From Lachnospiraceae bacterium (GTDB taxonomy: Bacteria > Bacillota > Clostridia > Lachnospirales > Lachnospiraceae), in assembly GCA_014804225.1 (NCBI GenBank), contig JAAVAF010000032.1, forward strand, positions 1 through 13,661: a stretch of DNA of 13,661 nucleotides, in the 5' to 3' direction. A program made the translations under genes and the position numbers. The stretch's first letter is position 1. Each line of letters begins with the position of its first letter. Below the pieces are notes generated by a model, which made no database searches, was not told where the DNA came from, and saw only the letters and a program-made list of their open reading frames with translations. Shown here one piece after another: positions 6,461 to 12,898 of the stretch.

Positions 6461-7024
6461 ATGTCACAGGAACAAAATTTTGCAGGGAACAACAAACACA
6501 AACTTACGGTGAAGCAGCTTGCGTTTTGCGCGATGTCGATTGCGCTTGGGACGGTGCTTTCTTATGTTAAGATTTTCCACTTTCCGTGGGGGGGATCGAT
6601 TACGCTGCTTTCGATGCTTGTAATTACGCTGCCCGGGTATTTTTATGGTGTCAGGGTGGGATTGATTACGGGGTTGGCGCATGGGGCGCTGCAGCTTTTG
6701 ATTGATCCGTATATTGTCTTTCCGTTACAGGTTATTGTGGATTATTTTCTGGCGTTTGGGGCGCTCGGGCTTTCGGGATTGTTTGCGAATGCAAAGAATG
6801 GACTTGTTAAGGGCTATATTGTAGGAATTTTGGGGCGATATGTTTTTGCCGTGATTTCCGGGTGGATTTTCTTTGGTGAGTATGCATGGGACGGCTGGGC
6901 AGCGCTTCCGTATTCGCTCGTCTACAACGGTATTTACATTTTTGCGGAAGGGATTGTAACCGTTATAATTATCATGCTGCCACCGGTAAAAGGGGCAATC
7001 GACAGGATTAAGAAAATGGCATAA
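6461..7024 (+). CDS. thiT: Thiamine ECF transporter S component ThiT
   Basis: The 187-residue integral membrane protein binds thiamine outside the cell and works with the shared ECF energising module (EcfA, EcfA', EcfT), which is not encoded here. About six helices are predicted. Family signatures are clear: LSYVKIF (33-39) then PWGGSITLLSML (42-53), AHGALQLLIDPY (73-84), DYFLAFGALGLSG (94-106), and GRYVFAVISGWIFFGEYA (125-142) followed by YNGIYIFAEG (155-164), which carries aromatic and Asn residues of the kind that line the thiamine pocket. The length matches the family. The start is fixed by AGGAGG (6448-6453) seven bases upstream. Regulation is by the TPP riboswitch in its leader. The 3' end overlaps the convergent fliB-like gene by 17 bp. 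Confidence 0.95.
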   Translation: MSQEQNFAGNNKHKLTVKQLAFCAMSIALGTVLSYVKIFHFPWGGSITLLSMLVITLPGYFYGVRVGLITGLAHGALQLLIDPYIVFPLQVIVDYFLAFGALGLSGLFANAKNGLVKGYIVGILGRYVFAVISGWIFFGEYAWDGWAALPYSLVYNGIYIFAEGIVTVIIIMLPPVKGAIDRIKKMA

Positions 7025-8144
7025 AGTCTTTCAGGGCGTCCTCGATTTGGGGCGCCCTTCTTTCGTATACCCCGATTATCACACTAAGCTCCTCTGTGGA
7101 GAGGGGCTGTTTCTTTTTTCCTTTGCAGTAGAGCGCGACAAAAAGCTGAAGCATCCGCGCCTGTGCCATGCCGCACAGCATGTGCTTTAAAAAACTGTAA
7201 TCCTCGAAAATATCAAGGAAATTTTTTTGTAGATAATATTCGTAATAATAGGTCATCAGCGCATCAAAATCAGGGACATACTCGTAAACGCTCTCCATCA
7301 GCGATTTTAATTTCGCATCTGCAGCTTTTGGATTATTCTTCGTCAATGTATAAAATGTGCGGATATATTTTTGGCAGAGCTTATACAAAATGGGTGAGGA
7401 GTGCTTTAAGGACGGGTGATAAAAGCCCTTAAAAAAGAGCGTGTACATTTGCGATGCGTCTACAGTAAAGGGTGTATGTTCTGCCGTTTGATAGGAAAGC
7501 GGACTTGGCAGCGAAAAGTGTTTCGAACCTAAGTTCACCCCTGTATTGAGCGCACCGTACGAAAGGCATTGGTCCTGTGTATCCTTCGCATACTGCAGCA
7601 AAGAAACATCCAGTCCGCAGCCGCTCTCAAGCATGGTAATCAGCTCCTCGCGGGATTGCAAAAGGTAATTTAGAAAATCAAAATCGTCGTTTGTTATCGT
7701 TTCCTCATAATTTGCTTCTCCCGTTTTTTCCTCAAAATGAAACGGAAACTTCGCCCTCGCCTGCTCGAGAAAAAGTCTTGCCGCCTCCGGACAGGCAAGA
7801 TAAAGTGTTTCCTCGCAGAAAGAGCCAAAATTGGAAAGCTGGCGCGGAAATTGCACACAAACAAGCGGCATATAGTCTGTGCCGCAGCGCTTTTGCAGTC
7901 CGCAAAGCCGGTCCATACCCCAAAAAGGACAGCGATATTGATGCTTGCTGGACCGAAACGACGTCAGCTCCTCTTTTTTCACAAGAAAGCAGCGTAAAAG
8001 AAAGCCCAAAAAGCCCTTCTCGGTAATATACTTTTCATAAGCATCATCGTCAATTGGGATCTTCCACCCGCGGCAGCAGTTCGCCGGACAAGCCGCGCCT
8101 GTGCATTGAAATTGTTTTAAAATCGAGATTTGTTTGATAACCAT
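7008..8144 (-). CDS. fliB: FliB-like Cys-rich putative lysine N-methylase
   Basis: The 378-residue protein carries a Cys-rich N-terminal third: FQCTGAACPANCCRGW has Cys14, 19, 23 and 24, followed by Cys72 in RCPFWG, Cys81 in LCGL, Cys87, Cys96 just before FPR, and Cys110 and 118. This pattern matches the FliB/YkgJ-related family, in which the Salmonella member methylates flagellin lysines and the cysteines probably bind a metal or Fe-S cluster. The rest is helical without obvious motifs. I prefer the ATG at 8144: AAGGA lies a few bases upstream, whereas a longer reading from TTG at 8192 adds 16 non-conserved residues with no ribosome site. No flagellin gene is adjacent, so the substrate is inferred from the family only. 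The gene runs convergent to thiT and divergent from the 6S-like RNA. Confidence 0.75.
   Translation of the reverse strand: MVIKQISILKQFQCTGAACPANCCRGWKIPIDDDAYEKYITEKGFLGFLLRCFLVKKEELTSFRSSKHQYRCPFWGMDRLCGLQKRCGTDYMPLVCVQFPRQLSNFGSFCEETLYLACPEAARLFLEQARAKFPFHFEEKTGEANYEETITNDDFDFLNYLLQSREELITMLESGCGLDVSLLQYAKDTQDQCLSYGALNTGVNLGSKHFSLPSPLSYQTAEHTPFTVDASQMYTLFFKGFYHPSLKHSSPILYKLCQKYIRTFYTLTKNNPKAADAKLKSLMESVYEYVPDFDALMTYYYEYYLQKNFLDIFEDYSFLKHMLCGMAQARMLQLFVALYCKGKKKQPLSTEELSVIIGVYERRAPQIEDALKDFMPFS
7033..7062 (+). terminator. Possible thiT terminator inside the convergent gene
   Basis: AGGGCG (7033-7038) pairs with CGCCCT (7053-7058). With a T-G pair and two C-G pairs inside, the stem reaches about nine pairs around an 8-nt loop. 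TTCTTT follows. It lies in the last codons of the minus-strand gene, so the sequence is constrained by both functions. Confidence 0.55.
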
Positions 8145-8186
8145 GTCATGTTCCTTAAAAATTATAAAATGTTTGAAAAGAGCTAC

Positions 8187-8215
8187 TTGCAAAGCAAGCA
8201 GCCCTAGTGTATAAT
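8187..8215 (+). promoter_or_regulatory. Promoter of the 6S-like RNA
   Basis: TTGCAA (8187-8192) and TATAAT (8210-8215) are spaced exactly 17 bp, predicting a start near 8222. The -35 box lies in a perfect palindrome, CTTGC-AAA-GCAAG (8186-8198), and TTGCAA is itself self-complementary. A TATAAT box facing the other way (8166-8161) lies 20 bp away and could serve the minus-strand gene. Confidence 0.75.
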
Positions 8216-8221
8216 TTACTC

Positions 8222-8390
8222 AGAAAGGTTCCATCGGATGCGATATCCGACTACCCTCAGTAATTTATTAAGTTTAAAGAATAAGCATCAACCTTGGGCG
8301 AGGGATGCTTATTTCTTTCTATGATTGTCTATTTCACCTTCCTTTGTAGGACTAGAGGGCATCATATCGGAACATCGCATCCGCTTTCTT
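8222..8390 (+). ncRNA. ssrS: 6S RNA-like transcript (RNA polymerase-binding regulator)
   Basis: The RNA is about 165 nt with its own promoter and a T-rich end (CTTTCTTTT, 8384-8392). The closing stem CGGATGCGAT/ATCGCATCCG (8235-8244/8374-8383) is perfect. Next come CCGA/TCGG (8247-8250/8367-8370) and CCCTC-AGT/ACT-A-GAGGG (8254-8261/8351-8359). A large asymmetric bubble follows (5' strand 8262-8275, 3' strand about 8319-8350), then a long apical stem AAAGAATAAGCATC with GATGCTTATTTCTTT (8276-8289/8304-8318) capped by CCTT-GGGC-GAGG. This is the 6S plan: a long rod with a central bubble mimicking an open promoter. ACCCTCAG and TTTCACCTT also resemble segments flanking the bubble in E. coli 6S. 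6S RNA binds the housekeeping holoenzyme and tunes transcription in stationary phase. The assignment rests on structure and needs a covariance search. Confidence 0.7.
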
Positions 8391-8404
8391 TTCAATTATA
8401 CATA

Positions 8405-8433
8405 TTCATTATAGCATAGAAAAAAATTATACT
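8405..8433 (+). promoter_or_regulatory. Possible promoter of the HD-GYP gene
   Basis: TTCATT (8405-8410) and TATACT (8428-8433) are 17 bp apart, downstream of the 6S-like RNA's end and 64 bases before the ATG. The -35 match is weak. Confidence 0.4.
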
Positions 8434-8497
8434 CAATGAAAAGAGAAGGTTTGCACACAGAAAAGAAAAAGATAAGTTTAGTCGAAGGAAAAAAGAT

Positions 8498-9946
8498 ATG
8501 CGTTACATCAAGATTGAAGATGCCAAACCGGGTATGCGCCTTGCATACAATATATACGACGCAGACGGACACACGCTGATCTGCAGCGGAAGCGTGCTCT
8601 CTGAATTTTATATCAAACGCTTGAGTGACCACGGCTTTGACGGCGTGTATATCACGGACGAGCTTTCTAAGGACATTCATATTGATCCCATCATCACGCC
8701 CGAGCTTCGCGCAGAAGGGCTTATCACCGTGCGCGAAAGCGATATCGACGGCTGCAAGAGCGTAGCGAAAAAAATCGTGGAACAGATACTCGATCGGGGC
8801 ATCCTTACGCTGGATCTTACGGACTTAAGAAGCTTCGACGGCTACACATATGCCCATTCCGTCAACGTTGCGGTGATCGCCTGTGTCATCGGCTTCGGAC
8901 TCAATTTAGAAAATGAAGAACTCGAACAGCTCGTTATGGCAGGACTTCTTCACGACCTTGGAAAACTTGTCATACCGCGCGAAATTTTAAATAAATCGTC
9001 GCGTCTTACCAATGAAGAATACGATATCATGAAAACGCATTCTTCCCTCTCTTACGAAATCATCCGGGAACGCTGGGACATTCCGGCAAATGTAAAAACA
9101 GCTGTGCTCTATCATCATGAAAACATTGACGGCAGCGGCTATCCCGATGGCATGGACGGAGAGCAGACCTCGCTTTTTACGAAAATTCTGCACACCGCCG
9201 ATGTGTATGACGCGCTCGTGTCAAAACGACCCTATAAAAAGCCGTATTCGCCGTATGAGGCGTGCGAGTATCTTATGGGGGGCGGAGGTATCATGTTTGA
9301 CCCGAAAATTGTCGAGGCGCTCATGCTTTGCGTCCCGTTTTACCCGAAGGGAACGGAAGTAAGCCTGTCTGACGGCAGATCTGCAATTATCGTGGAAAAT
9401 GCGGGTACAAGAAATCTAAGACCGCTTCTGCGTATGCTTGACGGCACGACGCTCGACCTTCAGGAGCATGACAATTTTAACGTGACTATTCTGCACGAAA
9501 GCAATGAGACGGTACTTGACCCCGTAACAGGTGAGGCGGACCGAAAGAAAATGCTGATGCCCGTGCGCCGCTACCGCATTATGATTATTGACAGTATGTT
9601 AATCCACCTGCAGTCGATGCGCGGCTTTTTACATAACATGTATGATTTGCAGCTCTTTACGTCTGTCGATCAGGCATTTATGTATCTCAAGCGCAATACG
9701 GAGCCGGATCTGATTATCTTAGAGCTGAATATGCCGCGGATAAACGGTTTTGAGGCAGCGGAAAAATTGCGCGGCATCACAGGCGATAGTGTGCCAATTT
9801 TGTTTGAGATTGATACAAATGACAAGAGTGTCATCGCGCGCTGCCGAAAAGAAGGTGCGGCAGGTTACATTGTGCGGCCGTACAAGCCGATTTTTGTAAA
9901 AGCGGAAATAAGGAGAATACTTACAGGACGGTCAGTTGCGGAATAA
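8498..9946 (+). CDS. HD-GYP cyclic-di-GMP phosphodiesterase with degenerate C-terminal receiver domain
   Basis: The 482-residue protein starts at an ATG eight bases after GAAGGA (8484-8489). Residues 1-60 form a small N-terminal domain like those that often precede HD-GYP. The HD-GYP domain (about 115-280) keeps its catalytic set: His120, His152-Asp153 in LLHDLGK, His181, HHENIDGSGYP (206-216) and Asp235. It should therefore hydrolyse c-di-GMP to pGpG or GMP. After a beta-rich linker comes a CheY-like domain (about 358-478) placed at the C-terminus, the reverse of the usual receiver-HD-GYP order. Its phosphoacceptor is Glu409 in LIILELNMP instead of Asp, the acidic pair is Asp365-Ser366, and the switch lysine is Arg460 in YIVRPYKP. 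It probably cannot be phosphorylated. No membrane segment is seen, so the enzyme is cytosolic. It fits with the chemoreceptor in a motility-sessility context. Confidence 0.9.
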   Translation: MRYIKIEDAKPGMRLAYNIYDADGHTLICSGSVLSEFYIKRLSDHGFDGVYITDELSKDIHIDPIITPELRAEGLITVRESDIDGCKSVAKKIVEQILDRGILTLDLTDLRSFDGYTYAHSVNVAVIACVIGFGLNLENEELEQLVMAGLLHDLGKLVIPREILNKSSRLTNEEYDIMKTHSSLSYEIIRERWDIPANVKTAVLYHHENIDGSGYPDGMDGEQTSLFTKILHTADVYDALVSKRPYKKPYSPYEACEYLMGGGGIMFDPKIVEALMLCVPFYPKGTEVSLSDGRSAIIVENAGTRNLRPLLRMLDGTTLDLQEHDNFNVTILHESNETVLDPVTGEADRKKMLMPVRRYRIMIIDSMLIHLQSMRGFLHNMYDLQLFTSVDQAFMYLKRNTEPDLIILELNMPRINGFEAAEKLRGITGDSVPILFEIDTNDKSVIARCRKEGAAGYIVRPYKPIFVKAEIRRILTGRSVAE

Positions 9947-9976
9947 AACGTGCCATTTTTAAGGAGGTGAAACGGT

Positions 9977-10153
9977 ATGCCGATAAATGAAAAAGAATTA
10001 AACGCAAATCTTTTTGACCAGCTGTCTATTGTGGAACGAATAGAACGTCATTTAAAAAGTGGCGGACAGGAAGCTGCTCAGGCCGAAATTGAAATTTTAA
10101 AAAATGAAATCAATCGAAAGCTTTATCAGCAGCCGCCGCTGAAAAGTGAATAA
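9977..10153 (+). CDS. 58-residue small hypothetical protein
   Basis: An ATG lies six bases after the excellent ribosome site AAGGAGGTGA (9961-9970) and opens 58 codons ending in TAA. The protein begins MPINEKELNANLFDQL and ends LYQQPPLKSE. It is rich in Glu, Lys, Gln and Ile/Leu with heptad-like spacing (IVERIERHLK at 18-27, IEILKNEINRKL at 38-49), suggesting a helical hairpin or short coiled coil. It has no membrane segment and no Cys. It sits 30 bases after the HD-GYP gene and 36 before proS, so the three may share a transcript. I do not recognise the family. The strong ribosome site and clean reading frame make it a credible gene despite its size. Confidence 0.72.
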   Translation: MPINEKELNANLFDQLSIVERIERHLKSGGQEAAQAEIEILKNEINRKLYQQPPLKSE

Positions 10154-10189
10154 AATAACAGAACAATAAAGAAGGAGATTGTGAAAAAA

Positions 10190-11629
10190 ATGGCAAACGA
10201 TAAAAAACTTGTAGAAGCGATAACCTCAATGGAGGAAGATTTCGCACAGTGGTATACGGACATCGTAAAAAAAGCAGAGCTTTGCGACTATTCCAGCGTC
10301 AAAGGCTGCATGATTATAAAGCCCGCAGGCTACGCATTGTGGGAGCAGATACAGCAGCAGCTTGACGCAAGGTTCAAGGAAACAGGCGTCGAGAACGTGT
10401 ATATGCCCATGTTCATCCCGGAGAGCCTCTTAGAGAAAGAAAAAGACCACGTAGAGGGTTTTGCACCCGAAGTGGCTTGGGTAACACACGGCGGCTTAGA
10501 ACCGCTTCAGGAGCGTCTCTGTGTGCGTCCGACATCGGAAACGCTGTTCTGTGATTTCTATAAAAATGAAGTGCAGTCCTACAGGGATTTGCCCAAAGTA
10601 TACAATCAGTGGTGCTCTGTTGTGCGCTGGGAAAAGACCACGCGTCCCTTCCTTAGAAGCCGCGAGTTTTTATGGCAGGAAGGACATACCGTTCATGCGA
10701 CCGCCGAGGACGCGCAAGCGCGTACGATTCAGATGCTCAATGTATACGCCGACTTTGTGAAGGAAGTGCTTGCAATTCCCGTAGTCAAAGGTCAGAAAAC
10801 GGAGAAGGAGAAGTTTGCAGGTGCGGAGTCTACCTATACCATCGAAGCGCTCATGCACGACGGAAAAGCGCTCCAGTCCGGCACAAGCCATAACTTCGGC
10901 GACGGCTTTGCAAAGGCGTTTGAAATTCAGTATACGGACAAAGACAACACCTTAAAATATTGTCACCAGACTTCATGGGGACTCTCAACGCGTATTATCG
11001 GTGCCATCATCATGGTACACGGTGACGATTCGGGACTCAAAATACCACCTAAAATCGCACCCACCCAGATTACAATTGTGCCGATACGCCAGAAAGAAGA
11101 GGGCGTGCTTGATAAAGCATATGAACTGCGCGATCGTCTGTTAAAGAACGGTTTCCGCGTGAAAGTCGACGATACGGACAAGAGCCCGGGTTGGAAGTTC
11201 AGCGAGTGCGAGATGCGCGGCGTGCCGTTCCGCATCGAAATCGGACCAAAGGATATCGAGAATAACAAGTGCGTTTTCGTGCGCCGCGACACGAGAGAGA
11301 AGATCGAAGTTGCACTTGACGATATTGAGACAAAGGCAGCAGAGTTATTAGAAACTATTCAGAACGATATGTACGAAGCGGCAAAGGCACATTTAGAGTC
11401 GCATATCTATAGCGCGGTATCATGGGACGAGTTCTGTGATACAATCAACAACAAGCCCGGCTTCGTGAAAGCAATGTGGTGCGGTGAACTGGAGTGCGAG
11501 GAAAAGATTAAAGAAGAACTTGCAGCCACCAGCCGCTGTATGCCGTTTGAACAGGAGCAGCTGAGTGATAAATGTGTATGCTGTGGAAAGTCTGCGAAGA
11601 AGATGGTTTATTGGGGAAGAGCGTATTAA
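10190..11629 (+). CDS. proS: Prolyl-tRNA synthetase, archaeal/eukaryal-like type
   Basis: The protein charges tRNA-Pro with proline in the cytoplasm. The 479 residues and absence of the editing insertion between motifs 2 and 3 identify the short archaeal/eukaryal-like form found in many Clostridia. Class II signatures are present: the motif 1 region around GCMIIKPAGYALWE, motif 2 as VRWEKTTRPFLRSREFLWQEGHT (residues 145-167) and motif 3 SWGLSTRIIGAIIMVHGD (262-279). The anticodon-binding domain follows at about 290-385. The C-terminal domain ends in a probable zinc site: Cys450, Cys462, Cys464 and Cys465 in RCMPFE and KCVCCGK, and then the terminal YWGRAY, as expected for this type. I chose ATG 10190 because the GTG at 10181 is only three bases from AAGGAG (10172-10177), although 12 bases to the ATG is slightly long. 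No T-box leader is visible, and no clear terminator follows. Confidence 0.95.
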   Translation: MANDKKLVEAITSMEEDFAQWYTDIVKKAELCDYSSVKGCMIIKPAGYALWEQIQQQLDARFKETGVENVYMPMFIPESLLEKEKDHVEGFAPEVAWVTHGGLEPLQERLCVRPTSETLFCDFYKNEVQSYRDLPKVYNQWCSVVRWEKTTRPFLRSREFLWQEGHTVHATAEDAQARTIQMLNVYADFVKEVLAIPVVKGQKTEKEKFAGAESTYTIEALMHDGKALQSGTSHNFGDGFAKAFEIQYTDKDNTLKYCHQTSWGLSTRIIGAIIMVHGDDSGLKIPPKIAPTQITIVPIRQKEEGVLDKAYELRDRLLKNGFRVKVDDTDKSPGWKFSECEMRGVPFRIEIGPKDIENNKCVFVRRDTREKIEVALDDIETKAAELLETIQNDMYEAAKAHLESHIYSAVSWDEFCDTINNKPGFVKAMWCGELECEEKIKEELAATSRCMPFEQEQLSDKCVCCGKSAKKMVYWGRAY

Positions 11630-11667
11630 AAAAATAACAAAGTGTGCGAAAATATTACAATAATTTC

Positions 11668-11695
11668 TTGCATAGATGTACGAAAATGTGATAAC
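11668..11695 (+). promoter_or_regulatory. Possible promoter of the RelA/SpoT operon
   Basis: TTGCAT (11668-11673) lies 16 bp before GATAAC (11690-11695), which is preceded by TGT to make an extended -10 element. The predicted start near 11702 is just upstream of the 11715-11740 dyad. Confidence 0.4.
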
Positions 11696-11714
11696 ATATA
11701 CACATATATTATAT

Positions 11715-11740
11715 AGTCAAACATTGATAAATGTTTGACT
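11715..11740. promoter_or_regulatory. Perfect 11-bp dyad, candidate operator of the RelA/SpoT operon
   Basis: AGTCAAACATT (11715-11725) and AATGTTTGACT (11730-11740) are perfect inverted repeats around GATA, 47 bases before the first gene. TAAAG follows rather than a T-run, so it is not a terminator. It could be a repressor operator or a leader hairpin. Confidence 0.5.
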
Positions 11741-11786
11741 TAAAGATGCAGTTTGATTATGTCGGAGTTAAAAGGGGTGATGTACA

Positions 11787-11975
11787 ATGACGAAAGCAAA
11801 CGTATTTGCAGATAATTTTATGAACAAATTAAAATCAGATGGTTTTGTAAAAGATAATCAGCCAAATAAAGGACCGGAAATAGATGCTGCGTTTATTGCC
11901 GAGCAGCTTTCTTCGTATGTCAATTTGCTGAAATCGGGGATTATCGAAAGAACGACACAAAAAGAAAAAGAATAG
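11787..11975 (+). CDS. 62-residue small protein, first gene of the RelA/SpoT operon
   Basis: The ATG follows AAGGGGTGA (11772-11780) by six bases. The 62-residue protein is soluble and mostly polar, with a possible helix at 34-55 (AAFIAEQLSSYVNLLKSGII) and a charged tail TTQKEKE. It has no membrane segment or recognisable DNA-binding motif. The stop is only nine bases before the RelA/SpoT-like ATG, so the two are probably translationally coupled. Its size and position are those of an antitoxin or accessory factor, but I do not recognise the family and nothing in the sequence proves that role. Confidence 0.7.
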   Translation: MTKANVFADNFMNKLKSDGFVKDNQPNKGPEIDAAFIAEQLSSYVNLLKSGIIERTTQKEKE

Positions 11976-11984
11976 GAAAAAATA

Positions 11985-12881
11985 ATGTTAAAAACCGCGG
12001 ATGAGCAAAAAGCATTTTTAAAACAATTTAACTTATCACAAGAGCAATTCCGGGCTTCCATGATATCATGGGATGAATTAGAGCTGATAGCGGAAGATTA
12101 TAAAAAGAAAAAGGATGAACATGCGGCAACTGTACGAAATTATGTTGAAAAAATACAGCAGTGTGCCTATGTTCATTCTTTGGGTTATAGGGTAAAAGAC
12201 GATACCCATCTGATCGAAAAGATCATTAGAAAAAATCCCAAGTATCTAAAGCAGGGAAAAGCAATATCATGCAAAAACTATGCGGAGTGTATTACGGATT
12301 TAATGGGAATTAGGATACTTCTCCTATTTAAAGAAGATTGGTTGGGAATCCATGATTATCTGATGGAAAATTATGCTGACGATCTGGCGGAAGAGCCGTT
12401 TGCATATATCCGCAAAGGCGATAACACAAACCTGTATGAGGGAAAAGTCAGAATTGTTGAGGAAAAGCCTTATCGATCCGTCCACTATCTGATTAAGGAC
12501 AGAAAAACCGGTCTGTGCATAGAAGTGCAGGTTCGGACATTGTTCGAGGAAGCGTGGAGTGAAATTGACCATAGACTACGATATCCTTACAATTTGTCCA
12601 ATGAGATGATCGGTTCCTATTTGGAAATCATGAATCGCGCGGCAGGTATGGCGGATGAGATGGGAACCTTCTTACATGCATATTTAAAAGAATTTGAGCG
12701 TGCAAAGGAAGAAGGCGTATTGGACGAAAATGAAGTGTATCACTATATTTTGGAACAAATACAAAAGTGCGATGATAGTGAAGCGAAAGCAAATATCATC
12801 GGCAAAATTAAAAAGGCACAGAAGTATAAAGAATTGGTAAGTGCATCGGAAGTATTGAAAGATATCTTGAAAAACATATAG
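11985..12881 (+). CDS. RelA/SpoT-domain nucleotide pyrophosphokinase (small alarmone synthetase or toxSAS-like)
   Basis: The 298-residue single-domain synthetase has helical flanks and no HD hydrolase, TGS or ACT domain. RelA/SpoT motifs in order are RVK at 69-71 with downstream Lys residues, DLMGIR at 105-110, KPYRSVH at 161-167 (Tyr163 matches the base-stacking tyrosine of the G-loop), and IEVQVRTLFEEAWSEIDHRLRYP at 179-201 with Glu180, Gln182, Arg184 and His196. The catalytic set therefore looks intact. Family members transfer pyrophosphate from ATP to GDP/GTP, while toxic versions (toxSAS) modify tRNA ends or make ppApp. The long helical C-terminus is unlike the compact RelQ/RelP housekeeping forms. 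It is the middle gene of a tight three-gene set, resembling tripartite toxSAS operons such as faRel. Ribosome site AGGAAAA is weak, in line with coupling to the upstream gene. Confidence 0.82.
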   Translation: MLKTADEQKAFLKQFNLSQEQFRASMISWDELELIAEDYKKKKDEHAATVRNYVEKIQQCAYVHSLGYRVKDDTHLIEKIIRKNPKYLKQGKAISCKNYAECITDLMGIRILLLFKEDWLGIHDYLMENYADDLAEEPFAYIRKGDNTNLYEGKVRIVEEKPYRSVHYLIKDRKTGLCIEVQVRTLFEEAWSEIDHRLRYPYNLSNEMIGSYLEIMNRAAGMADEMGTFLHAYLKEFERAKEEGVLDENEVYHYILEQIQKCDDSEAKANIIGKIKKAQKYKELVSASEVLKDILKNI

Positions 12882-12898
12882 GAAAAGAGGCAGATCCG

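Noticed and set aside
8145..8192. Longer fliB-like protein starting at TTG 8192
   Set aside because: The extra 16 residues precede the conserved MVIKQ start, have no ribosome site and overlap the divergent promoter. ATG 8144 has AAGGA upstream.
8222..8497. Cyclic-di-GMP riboswitch in front of the HD-GYP gene
   Set aside because: The region is highly structured and would be an attractive position, but the conserved GEMM-I core motifs are absent. The inverted arms, central bubble and T-rich end fit a free-standing 6S-like RNA better.
10154..10189. T-box leader regulating proS
   Set aside because: There are only 36 bases between the 58-aa gene and the proS ATG, with no T-box sequence or specifier stem.
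10181..10189. proS start at GTG 10181
   Set aside because: It lies only three bases after AAGGAG, too close for efficient initiation. The in-frame ATG at 10190 is preferred.
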